Shown: piece by piece, positions 1-9,160 of the stretch
How the letters are laid out: each line of letters begins with the position of its first letter
How positions within the stretch are numbered: the stretch's first letter is position 1
NCBI GenBank assembly: GCA_913045265.1
Contig: CAJWQX010000001.1
Coordinates: 1-64,000 of the forward strand
DNA from: UBA11889 sp002313255
GTDB lineage: Bacteria; Pseudomonadota; Gammaproteobacteria; Pseudomonadales; Azotimanducaceae
Direction of reading: 5' to 3'
DNA: 64,000 nucleotides
Made by a program: the position numbers and the translations under genes
The notes under the pieces: generated by a model
Databases searched by the model: none
What the model was told of the DNA's origin: nothing
Seen by the model: only the letters and a program-made list of their open reading frames with translations

Positions 1-57
1 GTTGCCCTTAGCGTACTTCGTTCCTTTCGCGACTGTACGAAAACCGAGTTGCTTGCA

Positions 58-83
58 TCCTCCATGCCGGTAGGCATGGAGGA
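58..83. repeat. 11-bp perfect inverted repeat (hairpin)
   Basis: The arms TCCTCCATGCC and GGCATGGAGGA are perfectly complementary and flank a GGTA loop. It sits just upstream of the first gene. There is no T-run on either side, so it is not a standard intrinsic terminator. It could be the end structure of an upstream transcript, a leader hairpin or a protein-binding palindrome. Confidence 0.6.
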
Positions 84-118
84 CTCGGACCCGCCCGGCC
101 CACCAGTATGATCCAGCA

Positions 119-985
119 ATGAGCCCCGCAACCACATCCACCAGAACCTGGAATGCGGAGAAAATCCAGCAAGTCCTGAAATGGACTATTTATTCACTAC
201 TGCTCATCAACTTCGCTTTTTACATTGGCGAAGATTGGAACAGGATTGCCTACACCCTGACTGCCAAATCCACGATCCTCGATTGGACGGCCGAGTTTGC
301 CACCAGCATTGATTACGTGGGCTGGATTCTTCTCTTATGCATGCTCGAACTCGAGACTTATGTTCTCGAGGACGAAGACTGGGAAGGTTGGGTAGCGTAC
401 GCAGTACGTGGCGTCCGTTTTGGCTGCTACGCAATGATTGCCCATACCTTGTATGCCGCCGTTCTAGCGACCATCAACCTACAACCCACCGTGGCCGTCG
501 AAAACGTCTCCGATCTGTGCGGTATGGTGGATGAGGATGTGTCGTACGTTTACAACCTCGAATACACAGACGTCACCATCGAGACATGCGGCGCATTGTC
601 CGCAGAGACGGAATTGTACTGGGTGGAAAGTGGCCTGATCGTTACCGACAAAGTCGGCCTTGAACTCGAGCGTGTCCTGGGGTGGGTGGATCTTTGGGAA
701 GTGATCCTATGGCTCTTGATCCTACTTGCGATAGAGACTGTCGTTCGGTTGCAAGATCGAGGCATAACTGAAGGCGTAATCTTGTCAGTCGCCAATTCGC
801 TTAAAATTCTTATGTATCTGGTACTTATCGCATTCGGAATCTATTGGGCTGCACTGTCACATTGGCTGTACTTGTGGGACGAACTCCTGTGGGTTGCCGG
901 TTTCACTGCGATCGAGATGAACATCACGAAGTGGCGAGATGAGTTGCAAGTAGATCAAAACACTCCGCAATCGGACGCGTTATGA
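119..985 (+). CDS. Multi-pass membrane protein of unknown function
   Basis: The product is 288 aa and I do not recognise its family. It has about five hydrophobic segments, near residues 20-40, 62-80, 97-118, 190-210 and 225-248. Between the third and fourth lies a region of about 70 residues with three cysteines that is probably on one side of the membrane. The tail ends in a short hydrophilic stretch. Acidic residues (EDEDWEGW) follow the second segment. The gene precedes another small membrane protein on the same strand, about 45 bp downstream, and the two may be co-transcribed. It looks like a real gene because codon use and the hydrophobic pattern are coherent throughout. No enzymatic motif is visible. 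Confidence 0.75.
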   Translation: MSPATTSTRTWNAEKIQQVLKWTIYSLLLINFAFYIGEDWNRIAYTLTAKSTILDWTAEFATSIDYVGWILLLCMLELETYVLEDEDWEGWVAYAVRGVRFGCYAMIAHTLYAAVLATINLQPTVAVENVSDLCGMVDEDVSYVYNLEYTDVTIETCGALSAETELYWVESGLIVTDKVGLELERVLGWVDLWEVILWLLILLAIETVVRLQDRGITEGVILSVANSLKILMYLVLIAFGIYWAALSHWLYLWDELLWVAGFTAIEMNITKWRDELQVDQNTPQSDAL

Positions 986-1031
986 CGATTCATGCGAGAT
1001 GCCTTCGGTTTGACCATGGAACAAACTTCCG

Positions 1032-1235
1032 GTGAAAGAAGTCACGTGGTGCACAGCCATCGTGATGGTGTTGTTGGGCGCTTACTTGCTCGTATTTGGG
1101 AATGCCTGGGCGCCCACCGTTTTTGAACTCCTTTCTGGTTCCACGCTTGGTGCTTGGGTGGAACTGGTCGTGCCACTCCTGCCAATGGTCTTCATTGGTG
1201 GGGGTGCTGCTTTGATCGCTTCACGTCGTCGTTGA
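1032..1235 (+). CDS. Small two-helix membrane protein
   Basis: The product is 67 aa with a GTG start. It contains two hydrophobic segments, roughly residues 6-24 and 44-62, joined by a short loop, and ends with a positively charged RRR tail, the layout of a small inner-membrane protein. It follows the larger membrane protein on the same strand and is convergent with the downstream amine oxidase gene. A possible ribosome-binding site (TTCCGG) is weak. Function is unknown. Confidence 0.55.
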   Translation: MKEVTWCTAIVMVLLGAYLLVFGNAWAPTVFELLSGSTLGAWVELVVPLLPMVFIGGGAALIASRRR

Positions 1236-1255
1236 ACACCTCAAAGATGGCGTAC

Positions 1256-2557
1256 TTATAACTTGTCAAGCATCCGGTAATACAACATACCTAAGGCAAC
1301 GATCTGATTCCCAAACCATTGACCAAAGGGTATTCGGAAGTGGCTTACCTTCTCGTACGCTTGTAATACTTCGACATCACCTTCCATGGCATTGGTTATC
1401 ACCTCGGCAGCGACGTGCGTAGGCGCAACGCCGTGGCCCGAGTACCCTATCGAGTAGAAAATATTGTCGGAAATCCTGCCCATGCACGGGACCCGATTTA
1501 TAACAATGCCAAGGTTACCGCCCCACGCGTAGTCGATTTTTTTGCCTTCAAGTTCGGGGTATATCTGTAACATCCTCGGTACCATGCTGTCCTCGATGCT
1601 CGTAGGCACCCTGCCGGAGTAGTTGCACCGACCACCAAACAACATCCGTTTGTCGGCCGACAATCTGTAGTAGTCAAGGACGTTGTTGAGATCGCAAACC
1701 GCGAGATCGGCCGGGTTGATCCGGTCCGTCACATCTTCAGATAGTGGTTCCGTCGCAATAATGAAGCTTCCCGCCGGGAACACGAGGCCTGAAAGTTTCT
1801 TCGGTTCCAGGTGGTGATACGCATTGCCCGCTAACAATACCTTATCGGCGATCACCGCCCCCTGCTGTGTGACAACCCGAACCTTGCTGCCATGAACGAT
1901 GTCAATTACTTCAGTTTGCTCATGAATGCTCGCACCCAGACCGGTCGCCGCTCGCGCCTCGCCCGCGCAGAGGTTGAGCGGATGCAGGTGTCCGTCGAGG
2001 TCGTTGATCAACCCGCCGATGTACGCATCGGTACCCAGCAATGACTTCAGTTCGTCCCGACCCACCAACCGCAAGTGTTCATCCAAATCCCACTCTCGGT
2101 GTTCCTCGTAATCCTCAACCAGCCCGTCCATCTGACTTTGTTTGAATGCGACTTCGATGAAGCCCGGCTTGAGGTCACAGTTGATCTGATATTTTTCGAT
2201 TCGCCCCTTGATGATGTCATTGCCACGGTAATGAAGGGCCCATATCTTGTCTTCACTGAGAAAGCGGCCGAGTTGTTCGGCACCACCCAATCCATGAATG
2301 AGCTGACCACCGTTTCGTCCAGAAGCGCCCCAGCTGATTCTGTGCTGTTCCAATAACGTCACCCGATGGCCCCGTTCAGCCAGCGAGAGCGCGCAAGCAA
2401 CACCCGTAAAACCGCCACCAACAATGCAGACCTCCGTTTCCTCTTCCCCACGTAATGGCGGGTACGTTGTCTGATCGGTCCGCGTCGCGGCGTAATACGA
2501 GCTGGTATGTTCTTCCCCGCTCAATTTGGATCCTTCTGCTAGATTATTGTGAGACAC
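1256..2557 (-). CDS. FAD-dependent amine oxidase, DAO family (PuuB-like)
   Basis: The product is 433 aa, the usual size for gamma-glutamylputrescine oxidase (PuuB) and related single-domain D-amino-acid-oxidase-family enzymes. The Rossmann FAD motif GGGFTG is at residues 47-52 with the ribose-binding Glu at about 70, followed by the GASGRNGG motif typical of PuuB-like proteins. A second signature (GYSGHGVAP) near the C-terminus closes the FAD site. These enzymes oxidise secondary or primary amine nitrogens, giving an aldehyde and H2O2. The start is GTG. The gene is divergent from the Rieske oxygenase. Polyamine transport and PuuA-like genes in the window favour a gamma-glutamylpolyamine substrate, but sarcosine-like substrates are possible. 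Confidence 0.85.
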   Translation of the reverse strand: MSHNNLAEGSKLSGEEHTSSYYAATRTDQTTYPPLRGEEETEVCIVGGGFTGVACALSLAERGHRVTLLEQHRISWGASGRNGGQLIHGLGGAEQLGRFLSEDKIWALHYRGNDIIKGRIEKYQINCDLKPGFIEVAFKQSQMDGLVEDYEEHREWDLDEHLRLVGRDELKSLLGTDAYIGGLINDLDGHLHPLNLCAGEARAATGLGASIHEQTEVIDIVHGSKVRVVTQQGAVIADKVLLAGNAYHHLEPKKLSGLVFPAGSFIIATEPLSEDVTDRINPADLAVCDLNNVLDYYRLSADKRMLFGGRCNYSGRVPTSIEDSMVPRMLQIYPELEGKKIDYAWGGNLGIVINRVPCMGRISDNIFYSIGYSGHGVAPTHVAAEVITNAMEGDVEVLQAYEKVSHFRIPFGQWFGNQIVALGMLYYRMLDKL

Positions 2558-2721
2558 CCCTCAGGGGCGTCACATCATGTTTGGTCTCACCTCGAAAATA
2601 CACTGAATTCGACGTGGTAGAATCCGACCGTATAGGGCGCAGTTTTAACGGCTGTGGTCCAACAATTCAAAAAAATATCGCTCTTTGGTAGTACAATTTC
2701 CCATTATCCAGAGGTTTTGAC

Positions 2722-3918
2722 GTGGCCGTTCAATCAGACAAGCTACGTAGCAAAGAAGAAGTAGAGCCCAACCCCCTCGATCACCTCACGGCCACACTAC
2801 CGGCTTGGATTTACCACAATCAGGACTTCTTTGAGGCTGAAAAACAGAACATATTCCTGTCGTCATGGCAGCTGGTGGGCCACACGAGCGACCTGCCAGA
2901 ACCCGGATGCTACATCACCTTTCAACTCTACGAAGAACGCGCTTTCGTTGTACGCACAAATGCCGATGAGATAAAAGCATTCCACAACGTTTGCCGGCAT
3001 CGTGCGCATATCTTGCTCGACGACGGACAGGGGAAATGCCCTGGAAAGGTCGTTTGCCCCTATCACGGTTGGACCTACAACCTGGACGGTGAACGCACGG
3101 CAATGGGCCACCCAAAAAGTTTCCCAGCCCACGATGCCGAGCACTTTGGGTTATCCCCCATTGATATCGAAATCTACGGAGGATTTATCTTCATCAGATT
3201 TCGAGCGGAAGGTGCCGGCGTCGCCGAGAGGATGGCGCCCGTTCACGACGAGTTCATGGCGTATCAGACACACCGCATGACGCCTGAGGAAAACCGCGAG
3301 ACAGAACCCGCGACTTGGACCCACGCCGTGGACGCCGACTGGAAAGTGGGAGTTGAGAATTTCATTGAGGACTACCATTTTTTTATCGGCCATCGCGGTC
3401 TCTTCGCGCTGATGGACGAGCAATACGATCGGCAATCACACGGCCCGGATGTTGCGCGGTTAAGCCATAAAATGCGCGACCGTCCACAACCTAGCTGGAG
3501 TGCCGAGGCGTACGACAAACTGTTGCCGAACCAGAAACATCTTCCCAAGGAGATGCGGCGTCGCTGGACTTATTACGCGTTGTATCCCAATAACTTTTTT
3601 GATTGCTATCCCGACCAGGTGAATTTCTTTCAGATCTTGCCCACCGCGCCAGGGAAGTCGCTACTGCGCTGTCAGTCCTACGTGCTTCAAGATGATTCGC
3701 GTGCCATGCGAGCGACTCGATACCTCAATTCGCGGATAAATAATCAGGTGCAAGACGAAGACAACGATCTCATCGAATCCGTACAAAAAGGACTGGTTTC
3801 CAGCAGCTATCAAAATGGCGTTCTGTCGGATAAGGAAACCTTAGTCGAGCATTTTGCAGATTTCATTCGAGACAAAATACCCAGCGTGGCCAATATCCCG
3901 GTGCGTTCCATCCGCTGA
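2722..3918 (+). CDS. Rieske non-heme iron oxygenase, quaternary-amine (CntA/GbcA) type
   Basis: The product is 398 aa, the length of an oxygenase alpha subunit. The N-terminal Rieske domain shows C91-x-H93 and C112-x2-H115, ligands of a [2Fe-2S] cluster. The mononuclear iron site is in ENFIEDYH with H219 and H224. The bridging residue three before the first His is Glu216 instead of the usual Asp, which from family knowledge marks the carnitine oxygenase (CntA) and glycine-betaine group rather than aromatic-ring dioxygenases. The start is GTG with GAGG seven bases upstream. No reductase gene is adjacent, so the electron donor lies elsewhere. The likely role is oxidative N-demethylation or C-N cleavage of a methylated amine; the exact substrate is unknown. 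Confidence 0.88.
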   Translation: MAVQSDKLRSKEEVEPNPLDHLTATLPAWIYHNQDFFEAEKQNIFLSSWQLVGHTSDLPEPGCYITFQLYEERAFVVRTNADEIKAFHNVCRHRAHILLDDGQGKCPGKVVCPYHGWTYNLDGERTAMGHPKSFPAHDAEHFGLSPIDIEIYGGFIFIRFRAEGAGVAERMAPVHDEFMAYQTHRMTPEENRETEPATWTHAVDADWKVGVENFIEDYHFFIGHRGLFALMDEQYDRQSHGPDVARLSHKMRDRPQPSWSAEAYDKLLPNQKHLPKEMRRRWTYYALYPNNFFDCYPDQVNFFQILPTAPGKSLLRCQSYVLQDDSRAMRATRYLNSRINNQVQDEDNDLIESVQKGLVSSSYQNGVLSDKETLVEHFADFIRDKIPSVANIPVRSIR

Positions 3919-3975
3919 GGAGCCCCGTCGTTGGTGCTTTACAACGTATTACTGGTCTAATCAGCACGAGCCGTC

Positions 3976-5820
3976 TCACACCAGATCCCTGACGGCGCGA
4001 AACGCCTGATCAATCGCCGCCTGGGCGTACGCGCTGCCGCCGGAATCACTGCCCGCGATGGCAATGCGACCTTGCGTCTTTCTTGCCCGAACATGCGGCC
4101 CCTCGCCCGAATATTTATCCCACAGAGGAATGTATTCGTAGGTATAGCCATGCGGCCAACGATTAACAGTAATCGCTTCGATGTCACGTCTTGCGTTAAA
4201 TCCGCCCGGTTCAAGTATGGAGGTGAGTTGTTGCCTGATGCTTCTTTCGTGATCGGCAAACGACCGCGCCATCATTTGACGTCTACCAAGTCGCCACTGA
4301 TCTTTCGCACTTAAGCCTGTTCCTGGTGTATACGGCGCGTGGACAAGACGCAATACGACAGGATCGTCGGGCGTCTTGGCGAATTCGTACCCACCGAGGC
4401 TGACGGGGAAGTCCATCGCAATGGAGTGATAGAGCCCGTTGGGGCAGTAAACCTTACCTATGTGCAAGTTCTTCAGCGCGTGCCAATTTCGAACCAACAC
4501 GTTGGTGTATACCAAGGGTCCCTTGACGCTTTGCGCGAGGGCCGCTTTCTGCTCGGCAGGCAGCGCCGGACAAATATGCGGAATGACCCGGTGGTAACAA
4601 GCGAGAATGCAGTTTTTACCGTACACATCAAACAACTGTCCGCCCGTGGCGTACCGAATCCTCACGTTTGCACCATGGTTATCCTGGACCTCGGCAACAT
4701 TGGTCACCGTACTGTTGAGTCTGATCCGCACATCCTCATCCGGTTGATCCAACGCTTCGTAGTCAATTCGTGCGGTGATCATTTCGTTCATGTTGTCGGC
4801 GGAAGTAATTCCGGGGATCAGTTTTTTTACCAGCAATCGCGCAACCGACGCATTTCCATCGGGGAAGTGAAAAATATACGGTTCTTCGTCCGCATAACGT
4901 TGACGCAACAAACCGCCAAATCCGGGTAACCACATCTCGACGGCATCACGGGCAGAGAGCGCGTCGATTCCCAAGGCCCAATAGTCAAGGGTCATTTTCC
5001 CCAACAAATGCACCACTTCGTCCCCGCACCCCAAATGTTCACGGAGAAATTGCTCGATGCTGATGCTGCCAAGAAATTCTCGGCGCTGACGCCGATTGAG
5101 GTGCTTCAACGACCGTTGATTCTTGGTCAGCAACTTCAGTAACTCAGCGCGCGCACGTTCCGATAACGGCACGTTGTTCGCCTGGTTCACGAAACTCGGG
5201 TCTAGGTAATCATTGAGGGTTATCGGTACAAGGCGATCGACACCGTAGTGCTCCTTGTCAAAAAAAACTTGATTCCGCAGCCCATGGTTTCTCTCGAAAG
5301 ACTGGTCGAAAGCCTCGTAAAAAACGGAAACATCCACGGTTAACTCACGCAACAAGTTTTTCGCCACGTTACTGAATTGCCCCGGATCCTCGAGCGTTTG
5401 GCTACCGCCAAAACCGATATAGGTCTTGCCCTGATAGGAAAACTCATTGCGCTTTGCATGCCCGCCGAAATCATCGTGATTGTCCAAAATCAGGATCCGG
5501 GCATTGGGTTTGGTTACCCGATAGAAATAAGCCGCGGATAACCCACTGAGGCCGCCACCGACGACCACGAGGTCATAAGGGGTCTTGTCAGAAACAGGAT
5601 TGCTGCTCGGTGACATTCCATTAAACGCTAGTTCGTGCATCACGTTAAAGGAGCCCGGATGTGAACCGCGCATGCCCGTCCGCGCCGGCGGATAAGCCTG
5701 GTAATTGTCGGCCGTAATACGACCCGTGATCCCTAACCCAACCGCCGCTACCGCCGCCCCACCTACAAATTCACGCCGCGTAATCGCCCGGTTCATGCCG
5801 AGGTATTGGTCAGAATTCAT
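3976..5820 (-). CDS. spdH: Spermidine dehydrogenase-like flavoprotein, Tat-exported
   Basis: The product is 614 aa, matching spermidine dehydrogenase (SpdH) in length and layout. A twin-arginine signal (ITRREFVGG, residues 12-20) precedes a hydrophobic stretch, so it is exported folded to the periplasm. After the signal comes the family-typical YPPARTGMRGSHPGSF block, then the FAD motif GGGLSG (88-93) and LILDNHDDFGGHAKRNEF. Near the C-terminus RIAIAGSDSGGSAYAQAAID closes the FAD site. The enzyme would cleave spermidine to 1,3-diaminopropane and 4-aminobutanal, passing electrons to a quinone or cytochrome. It is divergent from the polyamine importer operon, which fits this assignment. A long open frame antisense to it is a shadow. 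Confidence 0.88.
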   Translation of the reverse strand: MNSDQYLGMNRAITRREFVGGAAVAAVGLGITGRITADNYQAYPPARTGMRGSHPGSFNVMHELAFNGMSPSSNPVSDKTPYDLVVVGGGLSGLSAAYFYRVTKPNARILILDNHDDFGGHAKRNEFSYQGKTYIGFGGSQTLEDPGQFSNVAKNLLRELTVDVSVFYEAFDQSFERNHGLRNQVFFDKEHYGVDRLVPITLNDYLDPSFVNQANNVPLSERARAELLKLLTKNQRSLKHLNRRQRREFLGSISIEQFLREHLGCGDEVVHLLGKMTLDYWALGIDALSARDAVEMWLPGFGGLLRQRYADEEPYIFHFPDGNASVARLLVKKLIPGITSADNMNEMITARIDYEALDQPDEDVRIRLNSTVTNVAEVQDNHGANVRIRYATGGQLFDVYGKNCILACYHRVIPHICPALPAEQKAALAQSVKGPLVYTNVLVRNWHALKNLHIGKVYCPNGLYHSIAMDFPVSLGGYEFAKTPDDPVVLRLVHAPYTPGTGLSAKDQWRLGRRQMMARSFADHERSIRQQLTSILEPGGFNARRDIEAITVNRWPHGYTYEYIPLWDKYSGEGPHVRARKTQGRIAIAGSDSGGSAYAQAAIDQAFRAVRDLV

Positions 5821-5961
5821 AATCGTACATTAAGCATCGCCAAACCCGCTCCTTATGATCATCTCATGGCCAACGCTATGCTTCCTACCCGCCGATAGGG
5901 AACGAGCGACCTCAGCCGCGTTGGGTAACGTCAACTTTTATTGTGATAGCTTGAACCCGTC

Positions 5962-7074
5962 ATGAGACAAGTACCGCTCTTAATGCTCGCGCGATCCATA
6001 GTCGCGATACTGGTCACCGCGGGTGCAGGTATCTTTGCTTCCGAAAACGATGGAAAAGTCCTAAACGTATACAACTGGGCCGACTACATTGGCGAAACGA
6101 CGATAAAGAACTTTGAAGACGAGTATGGAATCAAGGTCAACTACGACGTTTATGATTCCGCCCAGATCGTTGACGTAAAACTCATGGCAGGAAAGTCTGG
6201 GTATGACGTGATCGTGCACGCTGCCACCAATTCTGCACGGTTGATACCGATAGGCGTATTTCAACAACTCGATAAAGAACGGCTTTCGAACTGGGACAAC
6301 CTGGATCCGGTGCTGCTAAACAATTTCGCCAAATACGATCCGGGCAATCAATACGGAGTCCCTTACATGTGGGGCACAACGGGTTTTTCTTACAACACGG
6401 AGATGGTGACCGAACGCATGCCAAACGCTCCCGTACGTAGTGCTCAGTTGATTTTTGACCCCGAAACGGTGTCGAAGTTTGCAGATTGCGGCGTGACATT
6501 ATTGGATTCGGCCTCTGAAGTTATAGGTATGACGATGCTGTACCTTGGTCACGATGCAAATTCAGTAGCGCCTGAGCATCTTGAGCAGGCCGAGCGGTTG
6601 TTGCGTTCGATCCGGCCGTACGTGAAATACTTCAGCTCGACCAAACTATTGCTTGATTTACCTAGCAAGGAAGTTTGTATCGCAATGAGCTGGTCAGGCG
6701 ATTACTCAGTTGCTAATAGACGTGCGGCCGAAGCCGGAATCGATCTAACCCTTGGCTACACAATCCCGACGGAAGGGTCATTGATCTGGTTTGACACAGC
6801 TTTTATTCCCGCCGATGCCGCCAATGTATACGGCGCACACTTGTTTTTGAATTTCATCATGCGTCCTGACGTCATTGCTGAGGTCTCGAACTTCATTGGT
6901 TATGCCAACGCTAATCTGGCGGCAAGCGAGCTGATGGATGCAGACATTACATCGGATCTGGCCATCTATCCCGACGAAGCCACAATCAAACGACTGAGTT
7001 CTGGTCGAACACTACATCCTAAATTGGAGCGCCTACGCTCGCGAGTATGGACACGCGTGAAATCCGGACTATGA
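5962..7074 (+). CDS. potF: Polyamine ABC transporter periplasmic binding protein (PotF-like)
   Basis: The product is 370 aa with an N-terminal signal peptide (about residues 1-27, ending near AGIFAS). The mature start LNVYNWADYIGE is diagnostic for PotD/PotF polyamine-binding proteins, and the later block GVPYMWGTTGFSYN is equally typical. It would bind putrescine or spermidine in the periplasm and deliver it to the permeases encoded downstream. Its stop overlaps the next start by four bases (ATGA), giving translational coupling with potG. The divergent spermidine dehydrogenase shares the 141-bp intergenic region, where a shared operator is plausible, although I see no clear palindrome there. 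Confidence 0.92.
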   Translation: MRQVPLLMLARSIVAILVTAGAGIFASENDGKVLNVYNWADYIGETTIKNFEDEYGIKVNYDVYDSAQIVDVKLMAGKSGYDVIVHAATNSARLIPIGVFQQLDKERLSNWDNLDPVLLNNFAKYDPGNQYGVPYMWGTTGFSYNTEMVTERMPNAPVRSAQLIFDPETVSKFADCGVTLLDSASEVIGMTMLYLGHDANSVAPEHLEQAERLLRSIRPYVKYFSSTKLLLDLPSKEVCIAMSWSGDYSVANRRAAEAGIDLTLGYTIPTEGSLIWFDTAFIPADAANVYGAHLFLNFIMRPDVIAEVSNFIGYANANLAASELMDADITSDLAIYPDEATIKRLSSGRTLHPKLERLRSRVWTRVKSGL

Positions 7075-8249
7075 CAATTCCAATGAACGAAAAGATCGAC
7101 AATTTGCAAGACGATGCCACGACGGGAAACGCTCAAACGGAAAACCGGCACGACTCCAAGGCCCAGCCCTTTATTCGGATTGAGAATCTGTCCAAACAGT
7201 TTGATGGCGTCGCGGTCGTGGACAGCGTCAACCTCGATATCTACCGAGGCGAATTGTTCGCCATCCTCGGTAGTTCTGGGTGCGGTAAAACAACGCTACT
7301 TCGCATGCTTGCAGGCTTCGAAACGCCCTCTACTGGTAGGGTCGTTATTGACGGAATCGATATAACCGGCCTGCCCCCATATCAGCGGCCGGTAAACATG
7401 ATGGTTCAGTCCTATGCGGTTTTTCCGCACATGACGGTCGAGAAGAACGTCGCTTACGGACTTAAAAAGGAGGGTGTAGATAAAACGCGGATTGGCGAAC
7501 AGGTTGCTCAGATACTGTCGCTGGTTCAACTCTCTGGTTACGAAAAACGAAAACCACATCAACTTTCTGGCGGGCAACTGCAACGCGTCGCACTCGCACG
7601 GGCACTCGTGAAAAAACCCAAAGTTCTTCTTCTGGATGAACCGTTGGCCGCGTTGGACAAGAAGCTAAGGGAACGGACGCAATTCGAGTTGATGAATATC
7701 CAGGATGAACTCGGCATTACCTTCGTCGTCGTCACTCACGATCAGGAAGAAGCCATGAATTTAGCGACAAGAATTGCGGTCATGGACGACGGCAGATTTG
7801 TACAAACGGGCACACCGACCCATGTTTACGAATACCCGACAAATCGATTTGTCGCTGATTTTGTTGGGACCACGAACATGTTTGAGGGCACGGTTTCCCA
7901 GATCGCTAACGAGCATTTGCTGATTGATACTGGCGACTTCGGGGTGATCAAAGCCTCACCAACACCCGGAGTCAACGAGGGAAATCAAGTCTGGCTCGCG
8001 GTCCGACCAGAAAAAATAACGATAAGCAAAGAATCCATAACTTCTGAAACAACGACATGTATCAAGGGTGTCGTTACAGATCTTGGCTACTACGGAAATC
8101 GCACCATTTATCGAGTGACGACCGAGACATCGGCCGTTATCGAGATCAGTGCCCAGAATCAATTTCGAGCATCCGAGCCGATCCTCGATTCGGAAGATGA
8201 AGTATTTGTTTCCTGGGATCTAGCTAATAGCATCGTTCTGAAAGAATGA
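7071..8249 (+). CDS. potG: Polyamine ABC transporter ATPase (PotG/PotA-like)
   Basis: The product is 392 aa from the ATG that overlaps the potF stop; an ATG 24 bases upstream is in frame but would overlap more. The Walker A motif is GSSGCGKTT, the Q-loop VQSYAVFPHMTV, the signature LSGGQLQRVALARAL and Walker B VLLLDEPLAALD, followed by the switch His in VVVTHDQEEA. The C-terminal third is a TOBE_2-type regulatory domain, as in PotA/PotG. It energises the PotH-PotI permease pair. It overlaps the next gene by four bases (ATGA). Length and motifs are complete, and nothing suggests inactivity. Confidence 0.95.
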   Translation: MTIPMNEKIDNLQDDATTGNAQTENRHDSKAQPFIRIENLSKQFDGVAVVDSVNLDIYRGELFAILGSSGCGKTTLLRMLAGFETPSTGRVVIDGIDITGLPPYQRPVNMMVQSYAVFPHMTVEKNVAYGLKKEGVDKTRIGEQVAQILSLVQLSGYEKRKPHQLSGGQLQRVALARALVKKPKVLLLDEPLAALDKKLRERTQFELMNIQDELGITFVVVTHDQEEAMNLATRIAVMDDGRFVQTGTPTHVYEYPTNRFVADFVGTTNMFEGTVSQIANEHLLIDTGDFGVIKASPTPGVNEGNQVWLAVRPEKITISKESITSETTTCIKGVVTDLGYYGNRTIYRVTTETSAVIEISAQNQFRASEPILDSEDEVFVSWDLANSIVLKE

Positions 8250-9160
8250 ACAAACGGTACGGTGAAACGGCTGATAAGGCATGGCGGTCATTTGTCATCT
8301 ACCTCCCTTATGTCTGGCTACTTCTGTTTTTTTTAACCCCGTTTCTAATTGTTTTCAAAATCAGTTTCTCCGATCCAGTTATCGCGCAACCCCCGTTTAC
8401 GCCGCTGTTTGACTGGGCGAGAAACGGCATGGGCGCTGTGTACATCACCTTCGATAACTTCCTATTCTTATTTGAAGATGATCTATATTGGATGAGCTAT
8501 CTGAAATCGGTCAGGGTTGCCGCCTTTTCAACGCTCTGCTGTCTACTCATCGGTTATCCAATGGCTTATGCCATCGCACGTGCGGACACGACGACCAGGA
8601 ACATTCTCTTGTTGCTGGTCATTCTTCCGTTCTGGACCTCATTCCTTCTTCGGGTCTATGCCTGGATGGGCATGCTGTCAACCAATGGGCTGATTAACAA
8701 AGGCTTACTTTCGCTGGGATTTATTGACGAACCCATGAAACTGCTCTACACGGATTTTGCCGTGTACCTCGGCATCGTTTACTCCTACCTGCCCTTCATG
8801 ATATTGCCGTTGTACGCGACGCTTCAGAAGCTTGACCTGTCGATACACGAAGCCGCATCCGATCTTGGGGCAACGCCGTTTCGTGTATTCATCGATATCA
8901 CGTTGCCGATGTCCGTGACCGGAATCATTGCCGGGTGTCTTCTGGTGTTTATCCCAGCCATCGGCGAATACGTCATACCGACCCTACTCGGTGGCGAGGA
9001 TTCGTTAATGATCGGCAGACAATTGTTTAACGAATTCTTCGAAAATCGTGATTGGCCCGTGGCTAGTGCGGTGGCGACTATTCTCCTTTTCATCCTCGTT
9101 ATTCCGATCATGCTGTTCCAGCGCTATCAGATTACAGCTGGAACGAACGCCAACGAATGA
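8246..9160 (+). CDS. potH: Polyamine ABC transporter permease (PotH-like)
   Basis: The product is 304 aa with six predicted membrane helices. The first lies near residues 14-32, followed by a longer periplasmic loop typical of PotB/PotH. The permease EAA loop appears as EAASDLGATPFRVFIDITLP, which contacts the ATPase. The sequence block PFWTSFLLRVYAWMGML is characteristic of this subfamily. The start overlaps the potG stop by four bases, and its own stop overlaps the potI start in the same way. It forms the membrane channel together with the next gene product. Confidence 0.94.
   Translation: MNKRYGETADKAWRSFVIYLPYVWLLLFFLTPFLIVFKISFSDPVIAQPPFTPLFDWARNGMGAVYITFDNFLFLFEDDLYWMSYLKSVRVAAFSTLCCLLIGYPMAYAIARADTTTRNILLLLVILPFWTSFLLRVYAWMGMLSTNGLINKGLLSLGFIDEPMKLLYTDFAVYLGIVYSYLPFMILPLYATLQKLDLSIHEAASDLGATPFRVFIDITLPMSVTGIIAGCLLVFIPAIGEYVIPTLLGGEDSLMIGRQLFNEFFENRDWPVASAVATILLFILVIPIMLFQRYQITAGTNANE

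Noticed and set aside
2557..2567. CCCCTCAGGGG palindrome as an operator
   Set aside because: It is short, overlaps the start of the amine oxidase gene, and I see no second copy.
4339..4929. 196-aa open frame antisense to the spermidine dehydrogenase
   Set aside because: The dehydrogenase on the other strand has continuous family homology through this region.
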